From the NCBI RefSeq assembly GCF_002288305.1, contig NZ_CP016779.1, positions 992,001 through 1,056,000 of the forward strand: 64,000 bases of DNA, given 5' to 3'. This stretch comes from Candidatus Nanopelagicus abundans. Lineage in GTDB: Bacteria; Actinomycetota; Actinomycetes; Nanopelagicales; Nanopelagicaceae. Each line of letters opens with the position of its first letter. Position 1 is the first letter of the stretch. Both the position numbers and the translations under genes were made by a program. This document shows positions 1 through 8,640 of this stretch, in pieces. The notes beneath the pieces were generated by a model, which worked only from the letters and a program-made list of their open reading frames with translations, searched no databases and had not been told where the DNA came from.

Positions 1-798
1 AATCCAAGTAGTAGTTGGATCAATAATGCTTACCCCATTTAGCATATGCTGATGATTTATTCGATCACGCATAATTGCAGCGCATTCAGCTAATTGGCTT
101 CGATCATTTATACCTAAAGTTTCGGTGTAATCATTGGAAAGGATTGCGTAAGCACTTTTTCCACTCTCATTAATTAAGCCAATTACATCAGTTAGGTATA
201 GCTCCTTTTGGGAGTTATTACTCTTAAGGTTAGTAATTACCGAGCGGAGTAATTTAATATCAAATAAGTAGACTCCGGTATTAATCTCATCAATATCTTT
301 TTCAGAATCTGAAGCATCTTTTTCTTCAATAATTTTTAAGATCACACCATCATCACCCCTAATTATCCGGCCGTATCCACTTGGATCAGGAAGTAGGGCA
401 GTTAAGACTGAAGCTGGGCTCTCATTATCTTGATGGGCTTTTACAAATTCACTTAATGTTTGATTGGTAAGTAGCGGGGTGTCTCCGGCTAAAACTAGGA
501 CAGTGCCATCACCTTTATGTTCTGCTAAGGCGAGCGCGGTTGCAGATCCGGTACCATCTCGCTTTTCTTGCACTACACACTTTGCATTTGGCGCAATCTT
601 TAACAGGTGCGCAGCTACCGCCTCTTTTTGGGCGCCGACTACCACGGTTAAATTTTTTGCAGAAAGTGGAGTAAGCGCTGCTAATAAATTCTGGATAACA
701 CTTCGACCAGCTATTTCATGTAATACCTTTGAGGTTTCAGATTTCATTCGCTTGCTATCACCGGCCGCTAGGACAATGACAAGTTCTAACTTACTCAT
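1..798 (-). CDS. glmU: GlmU, UDP-GlcNAc pyrophosphorylase (partial)
   Basis: Bifunctional enzyme that makes UDP-GlcNAc from glucosamine-1-phosphate for peptidoglycan; UDP-GlcNAc is also the MshA substrate (mshA lies near 56 kb). Only the first 266 codons are present; the gene runs off the left edge, so the C-terminal beta-helix acetyltransferase domain is unseen. The nucleotidyltransferase signature reads LAAGDSKRMKSETSKVLHE near residues 10-28, keeping the Arg and Lys of the family pattern although the usual Gly-Thr after LAAG is replaced. VLAGDTPLL lies near residue 100. The ATG at 798 lies about 20 bases behind tRNA-Gln, an arrangement I recall from Streptomyces and mycobacteria. The identification is secure; the partial state is due to the window edge. 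Confidence 0.93.
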   Translation of the reverse strand, partial: MSKLELVIVLAAGDSKRMKSETSKVLHEIAGRSVIQNLLAALTPLSAKNLTVVVGAQKEAVAAHLLKIAPNAKCVVQEKRDGTGSATALALAEHKGDGTVLVLAGDTPLLTNQTLSEFVKAHQDNESPASVLTALLPDPSGYGRIIRGDDGVILKIIEEKDASDSEKDIDEINTGVYLFDIKLLRSVITNLKSNNSQKELYLTDVIGLINESGKSAYAILSNDYTETLGINDRSQLAECAAIMRDRINHQHMLNGVSIIDPTTTWI

Positions 799-822
799 CA
801 CTACCCCCTTTTTTCTTGGTGG

Positions 823-894
823 CTCCGCCACCAGGTATCGATCCTGGACCCTGAGCTTCAAAGGCTCATGTGCTAGCCACTACACAATGGCGGA
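823..894 (-). tRNA. tRNA-Gln (anticodon TTG)
   Basis: On the minus strand the acceptor arm TCCGCCA pairs fully with TGGCGGA. The anticodon stem TGAGC/GCTCA holds the loop CTTTGAA, giving anticodon TTG (Gln, CAA codons). The T arm is CAGG/CCTGG-like with GATCGATA in the loop. The discriminator is G and a CCA end is encoded at 820-822. It sits directly upstream of glmU. Confidence 0.95.
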
Positions 895-923
895 ACCTGA
901 ATTATCCCTTATAACTGGTTAAA

Positions 924-1844
924 TTAAAAACTTTCAATTATTCGAGCCCCCGCAACCGCTCCGCTTGCTCTAACAACTGATGAAATTACCCCACTACTAC
1001 TTAATGCAACGGTTAAGTCCATTGCATGCTCTTCATCTTTTACTAAGAATGCAACTGTTGGACCTGAACCAGAGACGATTCCACCTAATGCGCCATAATC
1101 AAGACCAACATCTAAAACTAATCGAAGAGCTGGCCGTAGTGAGCAGGCAGCTGGTTGTAAATCATTTGATAACGATTTACCTAATGCTTTAGCATCCCCC
1201 GCTCTAAGTGCTTGCATTAAATGTTCACTAACTACTGGTGTTGAAATTGATAATCCCTCGCGCAAGCGATCACACTCTGCGTAAACAGATGGTGTGGCTA
1301 ATCCTTGACCTGAAAGTGCAAGTACCCAGTTATAACTTCCTTTAAAAAGTGCTGGAGTTATTTGATCACCTCGCCCAGTTCCAATTGCTACTCCACCACA
1401 TATTGAAAATGGCACATCAGTGCCTATTTTACTTCCAACCATCTCCATCTCATCCCTGGAAAGTCCTAACTCAAATAAAGAGTCAAGACCAACAATTACT
1501 CCAGCAGCATCTGCGCTGCCACCTGCCATACCGCCAGCAACTGGAATCTCTTTTTTTAATTTAATATTTATATCACTAGGCAGATCATAATTTTTAATCA
1601 TTAATGTTGCGGCTTTAACTGCAAGGTTTGAGCTATCAGATGGCACACCAGTTGAAGTCTGCCCAGTAACTTGAATTGAAATACCATTATTTTCTGCCGC
1701 TGTTTCAACTGTTACATCATCAAAGAGTGAGATTGCTTGAAAGACCGTAGTAACTTCATGAAATCCATCAGTACCTAGTGGGCCAACTGCTAGTTGCAGA
1801 TTGACCTTAGCTGGTACCCTGGCAATTACACCCCGTGATCTCAT
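924..1844 (-). CDS. ispE: 4-diphosphocytidyl-2-C-methyl-D-erythritol kinase
   Basis: Cytoplasmic GHMP kinase of the non-mevalonate (MEP) isoprenoid pathway; it phosphorylates CDP-methylerythritol. The product of 306 residues is of family length. The N-terminal RVPAKVNLQL segment (residues 9-18) and the ATP-binding glycine-rich motif PVAGGMAGGSADAA (about 100-113) are clear, and a late GGIVSGSGPTVAFL motif (about 253-266) closes the GHMP fold. It is the last protein gene of the rsmI-metG-tatD-rsmA-ispE run, 17 bases after rsmA, and matches the ksgA-ispE order of mycobacteria. The IspDF enzyme of the neighbouring pathway steps is encoded at 45.6-46.7 kb. Confidence 0.95.
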   Translation of the reverse strand: MRSRGVIARVPAKVNLQLAVGPLGTDGFHEVTTVFQAISLFDDVTVETAAENNGISIQVTGQTSTGVPSDSSNLAVKAATLMIKNYDLPSDINIKLKKEIPVAGGMAGGSADAAGVIVGLDSLFELGLSRDEMEMVGSKIGTDVPFSICGGVAIGTGRGDQITPALFKGSYNWVLALSGQGLATPSVYAECDRLREGLSISTPVVSEHLMQALRAGDAKALGKSLSNDLQPAACSLRPALRLVLDVGLDYGALGGIVSGSGPTVAFLVKDEEHAMDLTVALSSSGVISSVVRASGAVAGARIIESF

Positions 1845-1861
1845 ACCCTAGAGCGTATTGG

Positions 1862-2719
1862 TTAAGTATCTAATGGTGTGGAATTTTGCTTAACTAATTG
1901 TTTACCAATCTCTAAAAATTCTTTTACTGAGAGCGCCTCACCACGAATAGTTGGATCAATCCCAGCAGCCTCTAACAGGTTAACTGCATTTACTCCTAGC
2001 AACTGCGAAAGTGCTGATCGCATCATCTTGCGCCGCTTAGCAAATGCTTGATCAATGATGGTGAATGTGGCAACTCGTTGCACCTCATCCCCCAGTGGTG
2101 GATGGCGATCAAATCTAACTAAAGATGAATCAACATTTGGGATAGGCCAAAAAACTGATCGACTAACTGAAGCAGATAGCTCAAGTGTGCTCCACCAATT
2201 AGCTTTAACAGTAGGTGCGCCATACTGTTTATTATCAGGAAGAGCTGCCAATCGCTCTGCCACCTCAGTTTGTACCATCACTACGCCTTTAGTAATAGAT
2301 GGAAAATATTCAAGAACATTAAGTAATACTGGAACTGAAATGTTATATGGAAGATTTGCTACTAAAACTGTTGGCTTAATATCTAAGTGCTTTAGAGTCA
2401 TCGCATCTTCATTTATAACAATTAATTTTTCATTAGAAAAACCATTCTCAGTAACAGTAATTGGTAATTGATTAGCTAAGCGATTATCAATTTCAACTGC
2501 CACTACCTGCTTAGTTTGCTCAAGTAGGGCGAGCGTGAGTGAGCCTAAGCCAGGTCCTATTTCAAGTGCGATATCTGATTCACTTACTTGCGCTAACTTA
2601 ACAATTTTTCGGCAGATGTTTGCATCAATTACAAAGTTTTGACCAAGCTTTTTTGTTGGCTTTAAATCAAGTTTTTCAGCAAGGGCTCTTATTTGCGCCG
2701 CCCCTAATAAATTCATCAC
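1862..2719 (-). CDS. rsmA: 16S rRNA (adenine(1518)-N6/adenine(1519)-N6)-dimethyltransferase
   Basis: RsmA/KsgA dimethylates two adjacent adenines in the 3' hairpin of 16S rRNA during 30S assembly. The 285-residue protein begins with the family KKLGQNFVID segment (about 23-33), then the SAM-binding EIGPGLGSLT (about 53-62) and the catalytic NLPYNIS motif (about 121-127). The C-terminal helical domain includes AFAKRRKMMRSAL. Two starts stand side by side: GTG at 2719 and ATG at 2716. The first directly abuts the tatD stop, so translation is likely coupled. Confidence 0.95.
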   Translation of the reverse strand: MMNLLGAAQIRALAEKLDLKPTKKLGQNFVIDANICRKIVKLAQVSESDIALEIGPGLGSLTLALLEQTKQVVAVEIDNRLANQLPITVTENGFSNEKLIVINEDAMTLKHLDIKPTVLVANLPYNISVPVLLNVLEYFPSITKGVVMVQTEVAERLAALPDNKQYGAPTVKANWWSTLELSASVSRSVFWPIPNVDSSLVRFDRHPPLGDEVQRVATFTIIDQAFAKRRKMMRSALSQLLGVNAVNLLEAAGIDPTIRGEALSVKEFLEIGKQLVKQNSTPLDT

Positions 2720-3574
2720 TTAAAACTTTCCAAAAATACGCTCTGCATTTTCAGAGATGGCAGCTGCTAGATAATCAACTGATTCACCTCGCACATCTGC
2801 TAACACTCTTAAGGTGTTTGGTATTTGAGCTGGTGTGTTAAGTGATCCACGATTTGGCATGGGAGCTAAAAACGGTGAATCAGTCTCAACTAATATCTGA
2901 TTAAGTGGCACAAGAGCTGCTGCTTGCCGAAGCTCTGGTGCATTTTTAAAAGTAACAGTTCCAGCAAAGGAAAGATAATACTTATTTGCAATACACTCTT
3001 TTGCCATTGCTACATCACCAGAAAAACAATGAAAAATTGTGTTACTAGGTGCACCTTCTTCAGCTAAAAGATCTAATACCGCTTGGTGTGAATCACGATC
3101 ATGAATTACTAGCGCCTTATTGTGATCTTTAGCCATTTTTATGTGACGTTTAAATGAGTATTTTTGTTTTTCTTGCAGCGCCGGCTCTGTTCTAAAAAAA
3201 TCAAGACCGGTTTCACCAATTGCTCTAACTCTTGGATTAGAAGCTAATCCTTGGATAATTGCTAAATCTTTTTCTAAGTCATCTACTACTGGCGCCTCAT
3301 TTGGATGCAGCGCAACTGCTGCTAAAACTTGGCCAACAAAAGCTTCAGCGCACTTAACAGACCAAATTGATTGCTCAGCGGAGTAGCCAACCTGCACAAC
3401 TCGATCAATACCAACTGAGGCAGCTTCATCTAATGTTTGCTTAATTAAAGGTGAATTAGCTTCACTGTTATGAATTAACTCAAGGTGGGCGTGAGTATCA
3501 ACTGTCTTTGAATTAATTGGATCAGGAAGTGGTCCCGGCTTTCGATCAAGATCGCGATTATGACGATCTGCCAT
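2720..3574 (-). CDS. tatD: TatD family metal-dependent hydrolase
   Basis: TatD-type TIM-barrel metal-dependent nuclease (3'-5' exonuclease activity is known for E. coli TatD). The metal-binding DTHAHLEL motif is near residues 26-33, ETGLDFF near 121-127 carries the bridging Glu, and further His residues follow in VIHDRD and FHCFSGD; LVETDSPFLAP (about 231-241) is the family signature with the last Asp. At 284 residues it is slightly longer than the usual about 265 because of a hydrophilic N-terminal extension of about 20 residues. It abuts rsmA and lies 3 bases after metG; metG-tatD-rsmA order is conserved in many bacteria. Confidence 0.93.
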   Translation of the reverse strand: MADRHNRDLDRKPGPLPDPINSKTVDTHAHLELIHNSEANSPLIKQTLDEAASVGIDRVVQVGYSAEQSIWSVKCAEAFVGQVLAAVALHPNEAPVVDDLEKDLAIIQGLASNPRVRAIGETGLDFFRTEPALQEKQKYSFKRHIKMAKDHNKALVIHDRDSHQAVLDLLAEEGAPSNTIFHCFSGDVAMAKECIANKYYLSFAGTVTFKNAPELRQAAALVPLNQILVETDSPFLAPMPNRGSLNTPAQIPNTLRVLADVRGESVDYLAAAISENAERIFGKF

Positions 3575-3577
3575 AAA

Positions 3578-5134
3578 TTACTTAACCTCTTCTAGCCGTG
3601 GAAATAAAACTTCTGTTTTAGTTACTACGCTGCCAGCTGGTAATTGTCCCCAATTTGAAACCTTAGATATTTGTTGATCACCAATCGCACCTAATGATGA
3701 TGCACCTAAACTTTGCCAAAGTTTTTCTGTCACCTCTGGCATAACTGGGTGAAGTAATACCGCTAGGGCGCGAAGTGATTCTGCGGTGTTATATAAAATT
3801 TCATCTAGCTGCGCTTTATTGGCAGCATCTTTAGCCACTACCCATGGTTGTTTAATTGTTACATAACCATTTACCTGCTTACAAAAATCCATTATTGCAT
3901 TTATTCCGCCTTGAAAATCAAGTGCGCAAATAGCATCATCAGCGGTTTTAACTGTTTGAGTAAGGCTTTGAGCTAACTCATTATCTTTTGCCACCTGCGG
4001 AATTTTATTATCACAATACTTTTCAATCATCGCAATTAATCTAGACGCTAAGTTACCAAAATCATTTGCTAATTCGCTGGTGTATCTAGCCGCCATATCC
4101 TCCCAAGAAAATGAGCCATCAGAGCCAAATGGAATTGCTTTTAGAAAGTAATACCTAAATGCATCTACGCCAAAATCTTTGGTGATATCACTAGGGGCAA
4201 TGCCAGTTAACTTACTCTTTGACATTTTTTCACCACCTACTAATAACCAACCATGGGCAAATACTTTTTTAGGAACAGCTACTCCTGCCGCCATTAACAT
4301 TGCCGGCCAAATTATTGCGTGAAAGCGCAAAATATCTTTACCAACTAAGTGAACATCTGCTGGCCAAGTTTTAGCAAATTTTTTCCCACCTTCAGAATCA
4401 GGCTCATCACCTAATCCAACTGCGGTGGCATAATTTAGAAGAGCATCAAACCAAACATAAATAACTTGTTTTGTATCCCAAGGAACGGGAATGCCCCAAT
4501 CAAATGTGGAACGTGAGATTGAAAGATCTCTAACCTCACCCTCTAAAAATGAAATAACCTCATTGCGAGCAGAAGCTGGCTCACATGCACCAGGATTTGA
4601 TTTGTAGTGTTCAAGTAGTGGACCTACAAAGGCAGATAACTTAAAAAACCAATTATCTTCACTAAGCATCTCAACTGGCTTAGAGTGAATCTTGCACATA
4701 CCTTTATCTAAATCACCAGGTAATTTAAACTCTTCACAGCCTATGCAATATGGGCCTTCAAATTTACCGGCATAAATATGGCCGGCATCTTTTAAGCCTT
4801 GCAAAAAGTTTTGTACCCGTATTGTGTGACGTTTCTCTGTGGTTCTAATAAAATCATCATTTGCGATATTTAAATCCTGCCAAACCGGCTTCCAGGCAGA
4901 ATCCACTAATCTGTCACACCAATCTTGTGGTTTAGTGTTATTACTTTGCGCAGTATTTAAAACCTTTTGACCATGTTCATCGGTGCCAGTTAAAAACCAA
5001 ACAGATTCACCGCGTTGGCGATGCCAACGGGTTAATACATCACCAGCAACAGTTGTGTATGCATGGCCAATATGCGGGGCATCATTTACATAATAAATAG
5101 GCGTAGTTAAATAAAAGGATTTATCAGCTGCCAT
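3578..5134 (-). CDS. metG: Methionyl-tRNA synthetase
   Basis: Class I aminoacyl-tRNA synthetase charging tRNA-Met. The HIGH motif lies at residues 21-24 (PHIGHAY) and KMSKS at about 302-306 (GEKMSKSKLTG). A zinc-knuckle insert shows CIGC followed by CKIH near residues 130-155, so the last ligand would be His instead of Cys. At 518 residues it is the short form without the C-terminal tRNA-binding/dimerisation domain, as in mycobacteria. The gene lies 2 bases after rsmI and 3 bases before tatD, so it is part of the same operon. Confidence 0.96.
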   Translation of the reverse strand: MAADKSFYLTTPIYYVNDAPHIGHAYTTVAGDVLTRWHRQRGESVWFLTGTDEHGQKVLNTAQSNNTKPQDWCDRLVDSAWKPVWQDLNIANDDFIRTTEKRHTIRVQNFLQGLKDAGHIYAGKFEGPYCIGCEEFKLPGDLDKGMCKIHSKPVEMLSEDNWFFKLSAFVGPLLEHYKSNPGACEPASARNEVISFLEGEVRDLSISRSTFDWGIPVPWDTKQVIYVWFDALLNYATAVGLGDEPDSEGGKKFAKTWPADVHLVGKDILRFHAIIWPAMLMAAGVAVPKKVFAHGWLLVGGEKMSKSKLTGIAPSDITKDFGVDAFRYYFLKAIPFGSDGSFSWEDMAARYTSELANDFGNLASRLIAMIEKYCDNKIPQVAKDNELAQSLTQTVKTADDAICALDFQGGINAIMDFCKQVNGYVTIKQPWVVAKDAANKAQLDEILYNTAESLRALAVLLHPVMPEVTEKLWQSLGASSLGAIGDQQISKVSNWGQLPAGSVVTKTEVLFPRLEEVK

Positions 5135-5136
5135 GA

Positions 5137-5979
5137 TCAGATCTTATCCTCACTTTTGTGGGTAACCATGGCATCAAATACAACTCGCTTTGAGACCGAA
5201 TTCTCCTTAGCAACTAGTGCGATAGCACTCTTTCTACTCTCACCGCTCACTTCATGAGCTAGAACTAATTTAATTAAATCCTCAACTGAGAACTGCCTAC
5301 TACTTGGATCAAATCCTTCAATTACAACTGTTATCTCACCTAAGATCTCTTTTGAATTTGCCCAAGTAATTAACTCTGAGATTGGTCCTCGCACTACCTC
5401 TTCATAATTCTTACTCATCTCTCGACATACTGCACCATTTCGATCTAATCCAAATGCACTACCAGCATCTGTTAGGGATTGAATTATTCGATGTGGTGCT
5501 TCAAAGAAAATAATTGTTCGCTCTTCCTGTCTAAGGTCGGTAAACCATTTAACTCTTGCACCACTAGTTCGAGGCGGGAAACCCTCAAAGCAGAATCGAT
5601 CAGTAGGTAAGCCAGAAAGTAATAGCGCAGTAGTAACCGCACTTGGCCCAGGCAGTACTTTAATTTGAATCTTTTCAGCAAGTGCGGCTCTAATTAATCT
5701 ATAACCAGGATCAGATATTGCTGGCACGCCAGCATCTGTTACTACCAAAATATCTTTTCCAGATTTTAGAATTAGGGATAACTCTTCAATTTTTTCATTC
5801 TCATTACCTTCAAAAAATGAAATTACTTTCGCGCTATGTTTAATTTCTAGATCTTGACATAATCTGGCAAATTTTCGAGAATCTTCAGCTGCAACAAACT
5901 CAGCATTTGATATCACCTGAATAAGGTGAGCGGAAGCATCGCGCACATCACCGATTGGTAGGCAGGCCAGAATTAACAT
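5137..5979 (-). CDS. rsmI: 16S rRNA (cytidine(1402)-2'-O)-methyltransferase
   Basis: RsmI methylates the ribose of C1402 in the decoding centre of 16S rRNA using SAM. The tetrapyrrole-methylase fold is shown by LACLPIGDVRDAS at residues 4-16, AAEDSRKFARL (about 31-41), VTDAGVPAISDPGYRL (about 81-96) and FFEAPHRI (about 155-162). The length of 280 residues is normal. It is the first gene of the minus-strand operon and is divergent from the mannosyltransferase gene at 6039, so the 59-base gap must hold both promoters. The same divergent pair (pmt / Rv1003) exists in M. tuberculosis. Confidence 0.94.
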   Translation of the reverse strand: MLILACLPIGDVRDASAHLIQVISNAEFVAAEDSRKFARLCQDLEIKHSAKVISFFEGNENEKIEELSLILKSGKDILVVTDAGVPAISDPGYRLIRAALAEKIQIKVLPGPSAVTTALLLSGLPTDRFCFEGFPPRTSGARVKWFTDLRQEERTIIFFEAPHRIIQSLTDAGSAFGLDRNGAVCREMSKNYEEVVRGPISELITWANSKEILGEITVVIEGFDPSSRQFSVEDLIKLVLAHEVSGESRKSAIALVAKENSVSKRVVFDAMVTHKSEDKI

Positions 5980-6038
5980 TTGGTAATTCTCTCAGGTTAT
6001 TTCACTTCCTGCTTTACAACAGGACTTAGGCTGTTGCT

Positions 6039-7286
6039 ATGGATTTAGCCCTACTGCGCAGGATCTCACCAATTTCTGCAATCCTTACCTTTGCACTGAG
6101 CTTTCGGCTTTGGCGATTAGATACTCCAAAAGGTTATATTTTTGATGAAATTTACTATGCAAAAAATGCCTACTCTTTAATTTCTTCCGGGGTTGAATTA
6201 GATCAACAAGGAGGATCTGAATTTGTTGTTCACCCACCATTTGGAAAATGGTTAATTGGTATCGGTATAAAAATATTTGGCAACAACGAGTTTGGTTGGC
6301 GCAGTAGCTCAGCACTCTTTGGTAGCGCCTCTGTACTACTAATTTATTTAATTGCAAAGCGATTATTTAAATCAGAGTTTTTAGCTTTATCAGCAGCCTT
6401 ATTAATGGCAGTAGATGGGCTTAGTTTAGTAATGTCTAGAGTTGCACTACTTGATATATTTTTAATGTTTTTTATACTGCTTACTTTTTATTTTTTATTA
6501 AAGGAAAATTATTGGTTAAGTGGTATGGCAATTGGACTTGGGCTATCAACAAAATGGAGTGCAGCTTTTTTAATTCCAATTTTACTTTTGCTTACTTTAA
6601 AGATTAAAGAAATAAATCTAAGCCAGATACTTAAAAGAGTTGTTCAATTTTTTTTCCTACCTATGGCTATCTATTTCACTTCCTGGATTGGTTGGTTTGT
6701 CAGTGATAAGGGCTGGGCGAGAAATTCTGGCTCAAATCCCATCTCATCCCTTTGGAATTATCATTTAGAAATTTTAAATTTTCACACAAATCTTGTTGAA
6801 AAACACTCCTACTCAGCAAATCCCTGGAGTTGGTTAGTTCTAGGCAGGCCTACCTCCTTTTACTATGAAAGTGGTGATAGCTGTGGGGCGGGGGAATGTG
6901 CGCAAGAGATTTTAGCTATGGGAACACCACTTCTTTGGTGGAGCGCAATTATTGCAGTTGCAATAACTATTGGTTTTTATATTAATACTTCAAATAGATC
7001 AGCTGAGATAGTTTTAGCAGGTTTTGCTGGCACATATTTACCTTGGTTTATTTATCAAGATCGAACTATGTTTTACTTCTATTCAATCACTATTCTGCCT
7101 TTTTTAATCTTGGCCTTAATTTATTGCTTTGACTTACTACTTAAATATGGTAATTATCAGAGAGTAATCATGTTATTCATCTTTGTGGTTGGTATTAACT
7201 TTGTTTATCTTCTACCTATTTATATTGGTATTGAAATTCCATATAGCCAGTGGCTAAGCCGAATGTGGCTGCCGAGTTGGATTTAA
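6039..7286 (+). CDS. pmt: Dolichyl-phosphate-mannose-protein mannosyltransferase (PMT family)
   Basis: Integral membrane glycosyltransferase (GT39) that O-mannosylates secreted proteins from polyprenyl-phosphomannose, coupled to Sec export. The N-terminal acidic motif FDEIYYAKNAYS (about 35-46) is the catalytic Asp-Glu loop and HPPFGKW (about 67-73) follows. About ten hydrophobic segments span the rest, with YYESGDSCG in an extracytoplasmic loop. At 415 residues it is shorter than M. tuberculosis Rv1002c (about 500), as expected in a reduced genome. Likely substrates in this window are the secreted repeat protein and other exported proteins, but that is inference only. Confidence 0.88.
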   Translation: MDLALLRRISPISAILTFALSFRLWRLDTPKGYIFDEIYYAKNAYSLISSGVELDQQGGSEFVVHPPFGKWLIGIGIKIFGNNEFGWRSSSALFGSASVLLIYLIAKRLFKSEFLALSAALLMAVDGLSLVMSRVALLDIFLMFFILLTFYFLLKENYWLSGMAIGLGLSTKWSAAFLIPILLLLTLKIKEINLSQILKRVVQFFFLPMAIYFTSWIGWFVSDKGWARNSGSNPISSLWNYHLEILNFHTNLVEKHSYSANPWSWLVLGRPTSFYYESGDSCGAGECAQEILAMGTPLLWWSAIIAVAITIGFYINTSNRSAEIVLAGFAGTYLPWFIYQDRTMFYFYSITILPFLILALIYCFDLLLKYGNYQRVIMLFIFVVGINFVYLLPIYIGIEIPYSQWLSRMWLPSWI

Positions 7287-7289
7287 AAC

Positions 7290-8012
7290 TTACTCATTTA
7301 CTGCTTTTACCTCTTTGCTAACCTCGATTAAAGTTTCTTGATCAAAGAAATCATCATCTCGACCAGATAACGCCTTGATTAACTCCTGTTCAGCGCTCCA
7401 TTGACCAGTTGTTGTTAAATCAATAATTCGCTTGCTAGGAATAGCTTTAGCAGCGGTGGTATAGACAGGTTTAGGAATAGTAGTTGGCTGCCAACCTTTT
7501 CTATCTTTTGGAACTACTACTACTCCAGTGATCTCTTCACGATCTGCAAATGGTACCCAATGTTCGTTAGAACTTTTTTCTTTAACTCGCTCTGGAATAA
7601 CTGTAGTTGGGATCTTACTGTTAGTGATTCGCTCGAGTGCTTTAAGTCTGCGCATTTTAAGTTGTGAAGCGATAACCTGTTTTCGAACATTTACAAAATA
7701 AATAAGTATGCCAGTTAGTGGCACAAGAGTTGTTACCCAATCTAAAAATCCAATTACTGCGCATGTTAGAGAGAGTGCGTATAGTGAAAATAGTGAACCA
7801 AAAATTAGTCTACGTTTTAAGAAAATTTTATCTTTATCTTCAACTTTACTTTCACTTTTAATACTGCCATTACTTTCAGCAACTATTTGCATTGCATTTT
7901 TATAACGTTGGATAGCTTTACCTGAACTATCTTCATGTTTACTAAGCCACTGTGGCAGAAAATAAGCAGCCCACATGCCCATGATGATTAAATAGATAAA
8001 ACCTGAACCCAT
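7290..8012 (-). CDS. Conserved actinobacterial membrane protein (Rv0996-like position)
   Basis: A 240-residue protein of unknown function. An N-terminal hydrophobic segment (about 4-19) precedes a charged stretch, and two closely spaced hydrophobic segments lie around residues 68-108, ending in FVNVRKQV. The C-terminal half is hydrophilic and probably cytoplasmic. I assign no function. Its place after a rimJ-type acetyltransferase and a moeA-like gene matches the transmembrane protein Rv0996 in M. tuberculosis, which supports a real, conserved gene. It is tail-to-tail with pmt, 3 bases apart. Confidence 0.75.
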   Translation of the reverse strand: MGSGFIYLIIMGMWAAYFLPQWLSKHEDSSGKAIQRYKNAMQIVAESNGSIKSESKVEDKDKIFLKRRLIFGSLFSLYALSLTCAVIGFLDWVTTLVPLTGILIYFVNVRKQVIASQLKMRRLKALERITNSKIPTTVIPERVKEKSSNEHWVPFADREEITGVVVVPKDRKGWQPTTIPKPVYTTAAKAIPSKRIIDLTTTGQWSAEQELIKALSGRDDDFFDQETLIEVSKEVKAVNE

Positions 8013-8079
8013 AAAGACTAACGATAAATGTGAAACCTTAGTTTTAAGGGGAATTAGGTAGGTATGTCCTAATTTAATT

Positions 8080-8640
8080 TTATTTTATTACTGGGTTCTC
8101 TTTAACAAAAGTAACGTGATCGCGCCAATCCCCTGCAATATGAAGGTAGTTATTACGAGCACCTTCTAGTAAAAATCCTGCTTTTATTGCAACCTGCTTT
8201 GAGGCTTCATTCTCTGGTCGAAGATTAATTTCAATCCGGTGCAGGCGTAATTGCTCAAAGCCAAACTTAGTTAAGAGTTTAACCGCTCTTGTGGTGTAAC
8301 CACGATTAGCGAATCGCTGATCAATCCAATAACCAATATGAGCTCCACGCATTGCACCAAAAATGATTCCACCTAATGTAATTTGGCCAATTAATACCTG
8401 ATCTTTATTTTCATTTAACCAAACCCCTAGTGAAATTGAACGAAGTGCCCGCATCTCTCTATTTAATTGCATCACCATTCCATAATAGGAAGGTAGGGCA
8501 GATTTGTGATCGATATTTGGTCTAGTTGCCTCCCATGGGGATAACCAATCACGATTTACCGCGCGCACGCTATCCCATTGGGCTTTATCTCGAAATCTAA
8601 TTGGCTTTAATAATAATTCACCATCAACTAGTTTTTTCAA
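8080..8640 (-). CDS. rimJ: GNAT family N-acetyltransferase, RimJ/RimL type
   Basis: GNAT acetyltransferase of the RimJ/RimL group, which acetylates N-termini of proteins, classically ribosomal proteins S5 and L12. The fold is visible from LKPIRFRDKAQWD (about 11-23), the acetyl-CoA-binding segment WIDQRFANRGYTTRAVKLL (about 106-124) and HRIEINLRPEN (about 134-144) with a terminal GDWRDHVTF. Length 186 is typical. It overlaps the moeA-like gene by 4 bases (start inside the previous stop), so it is translationally coupled. The actual substrate cannot be read from sequence. Confidence 0.85.
   Translation of the reverse strand: MKKLVDGELLLKPIRFRDKAQWDSVRAVNRDWLSPWEATRPNIDHKSALPSYYGMVMQLNREMRALRSISLGVWLNENKDQVLIGQITLGGIIFGAMRGAHIGYWIDQRFANRGYTTRAVKLLTKFGFEQLRLHRIEINLRPENEASKQVAIKAGFLLEGARNNYLHIAGDWRDHVTFVKENPVIK

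Noticed and set aside
464-922. 152-codon plus-strand ORF
   Set aside because: It runs antisense to glmU and through the tRNA-Gln gene; the minus-strand GlmU reading has clear family motifs.
3578-5134. metG zinc knuckle ending in His as a possible defect
   Set aside because: The zinc-knuckle region varies widely within MetRS, and HIGH and KMSKS are intact; not enough to call it unusual.
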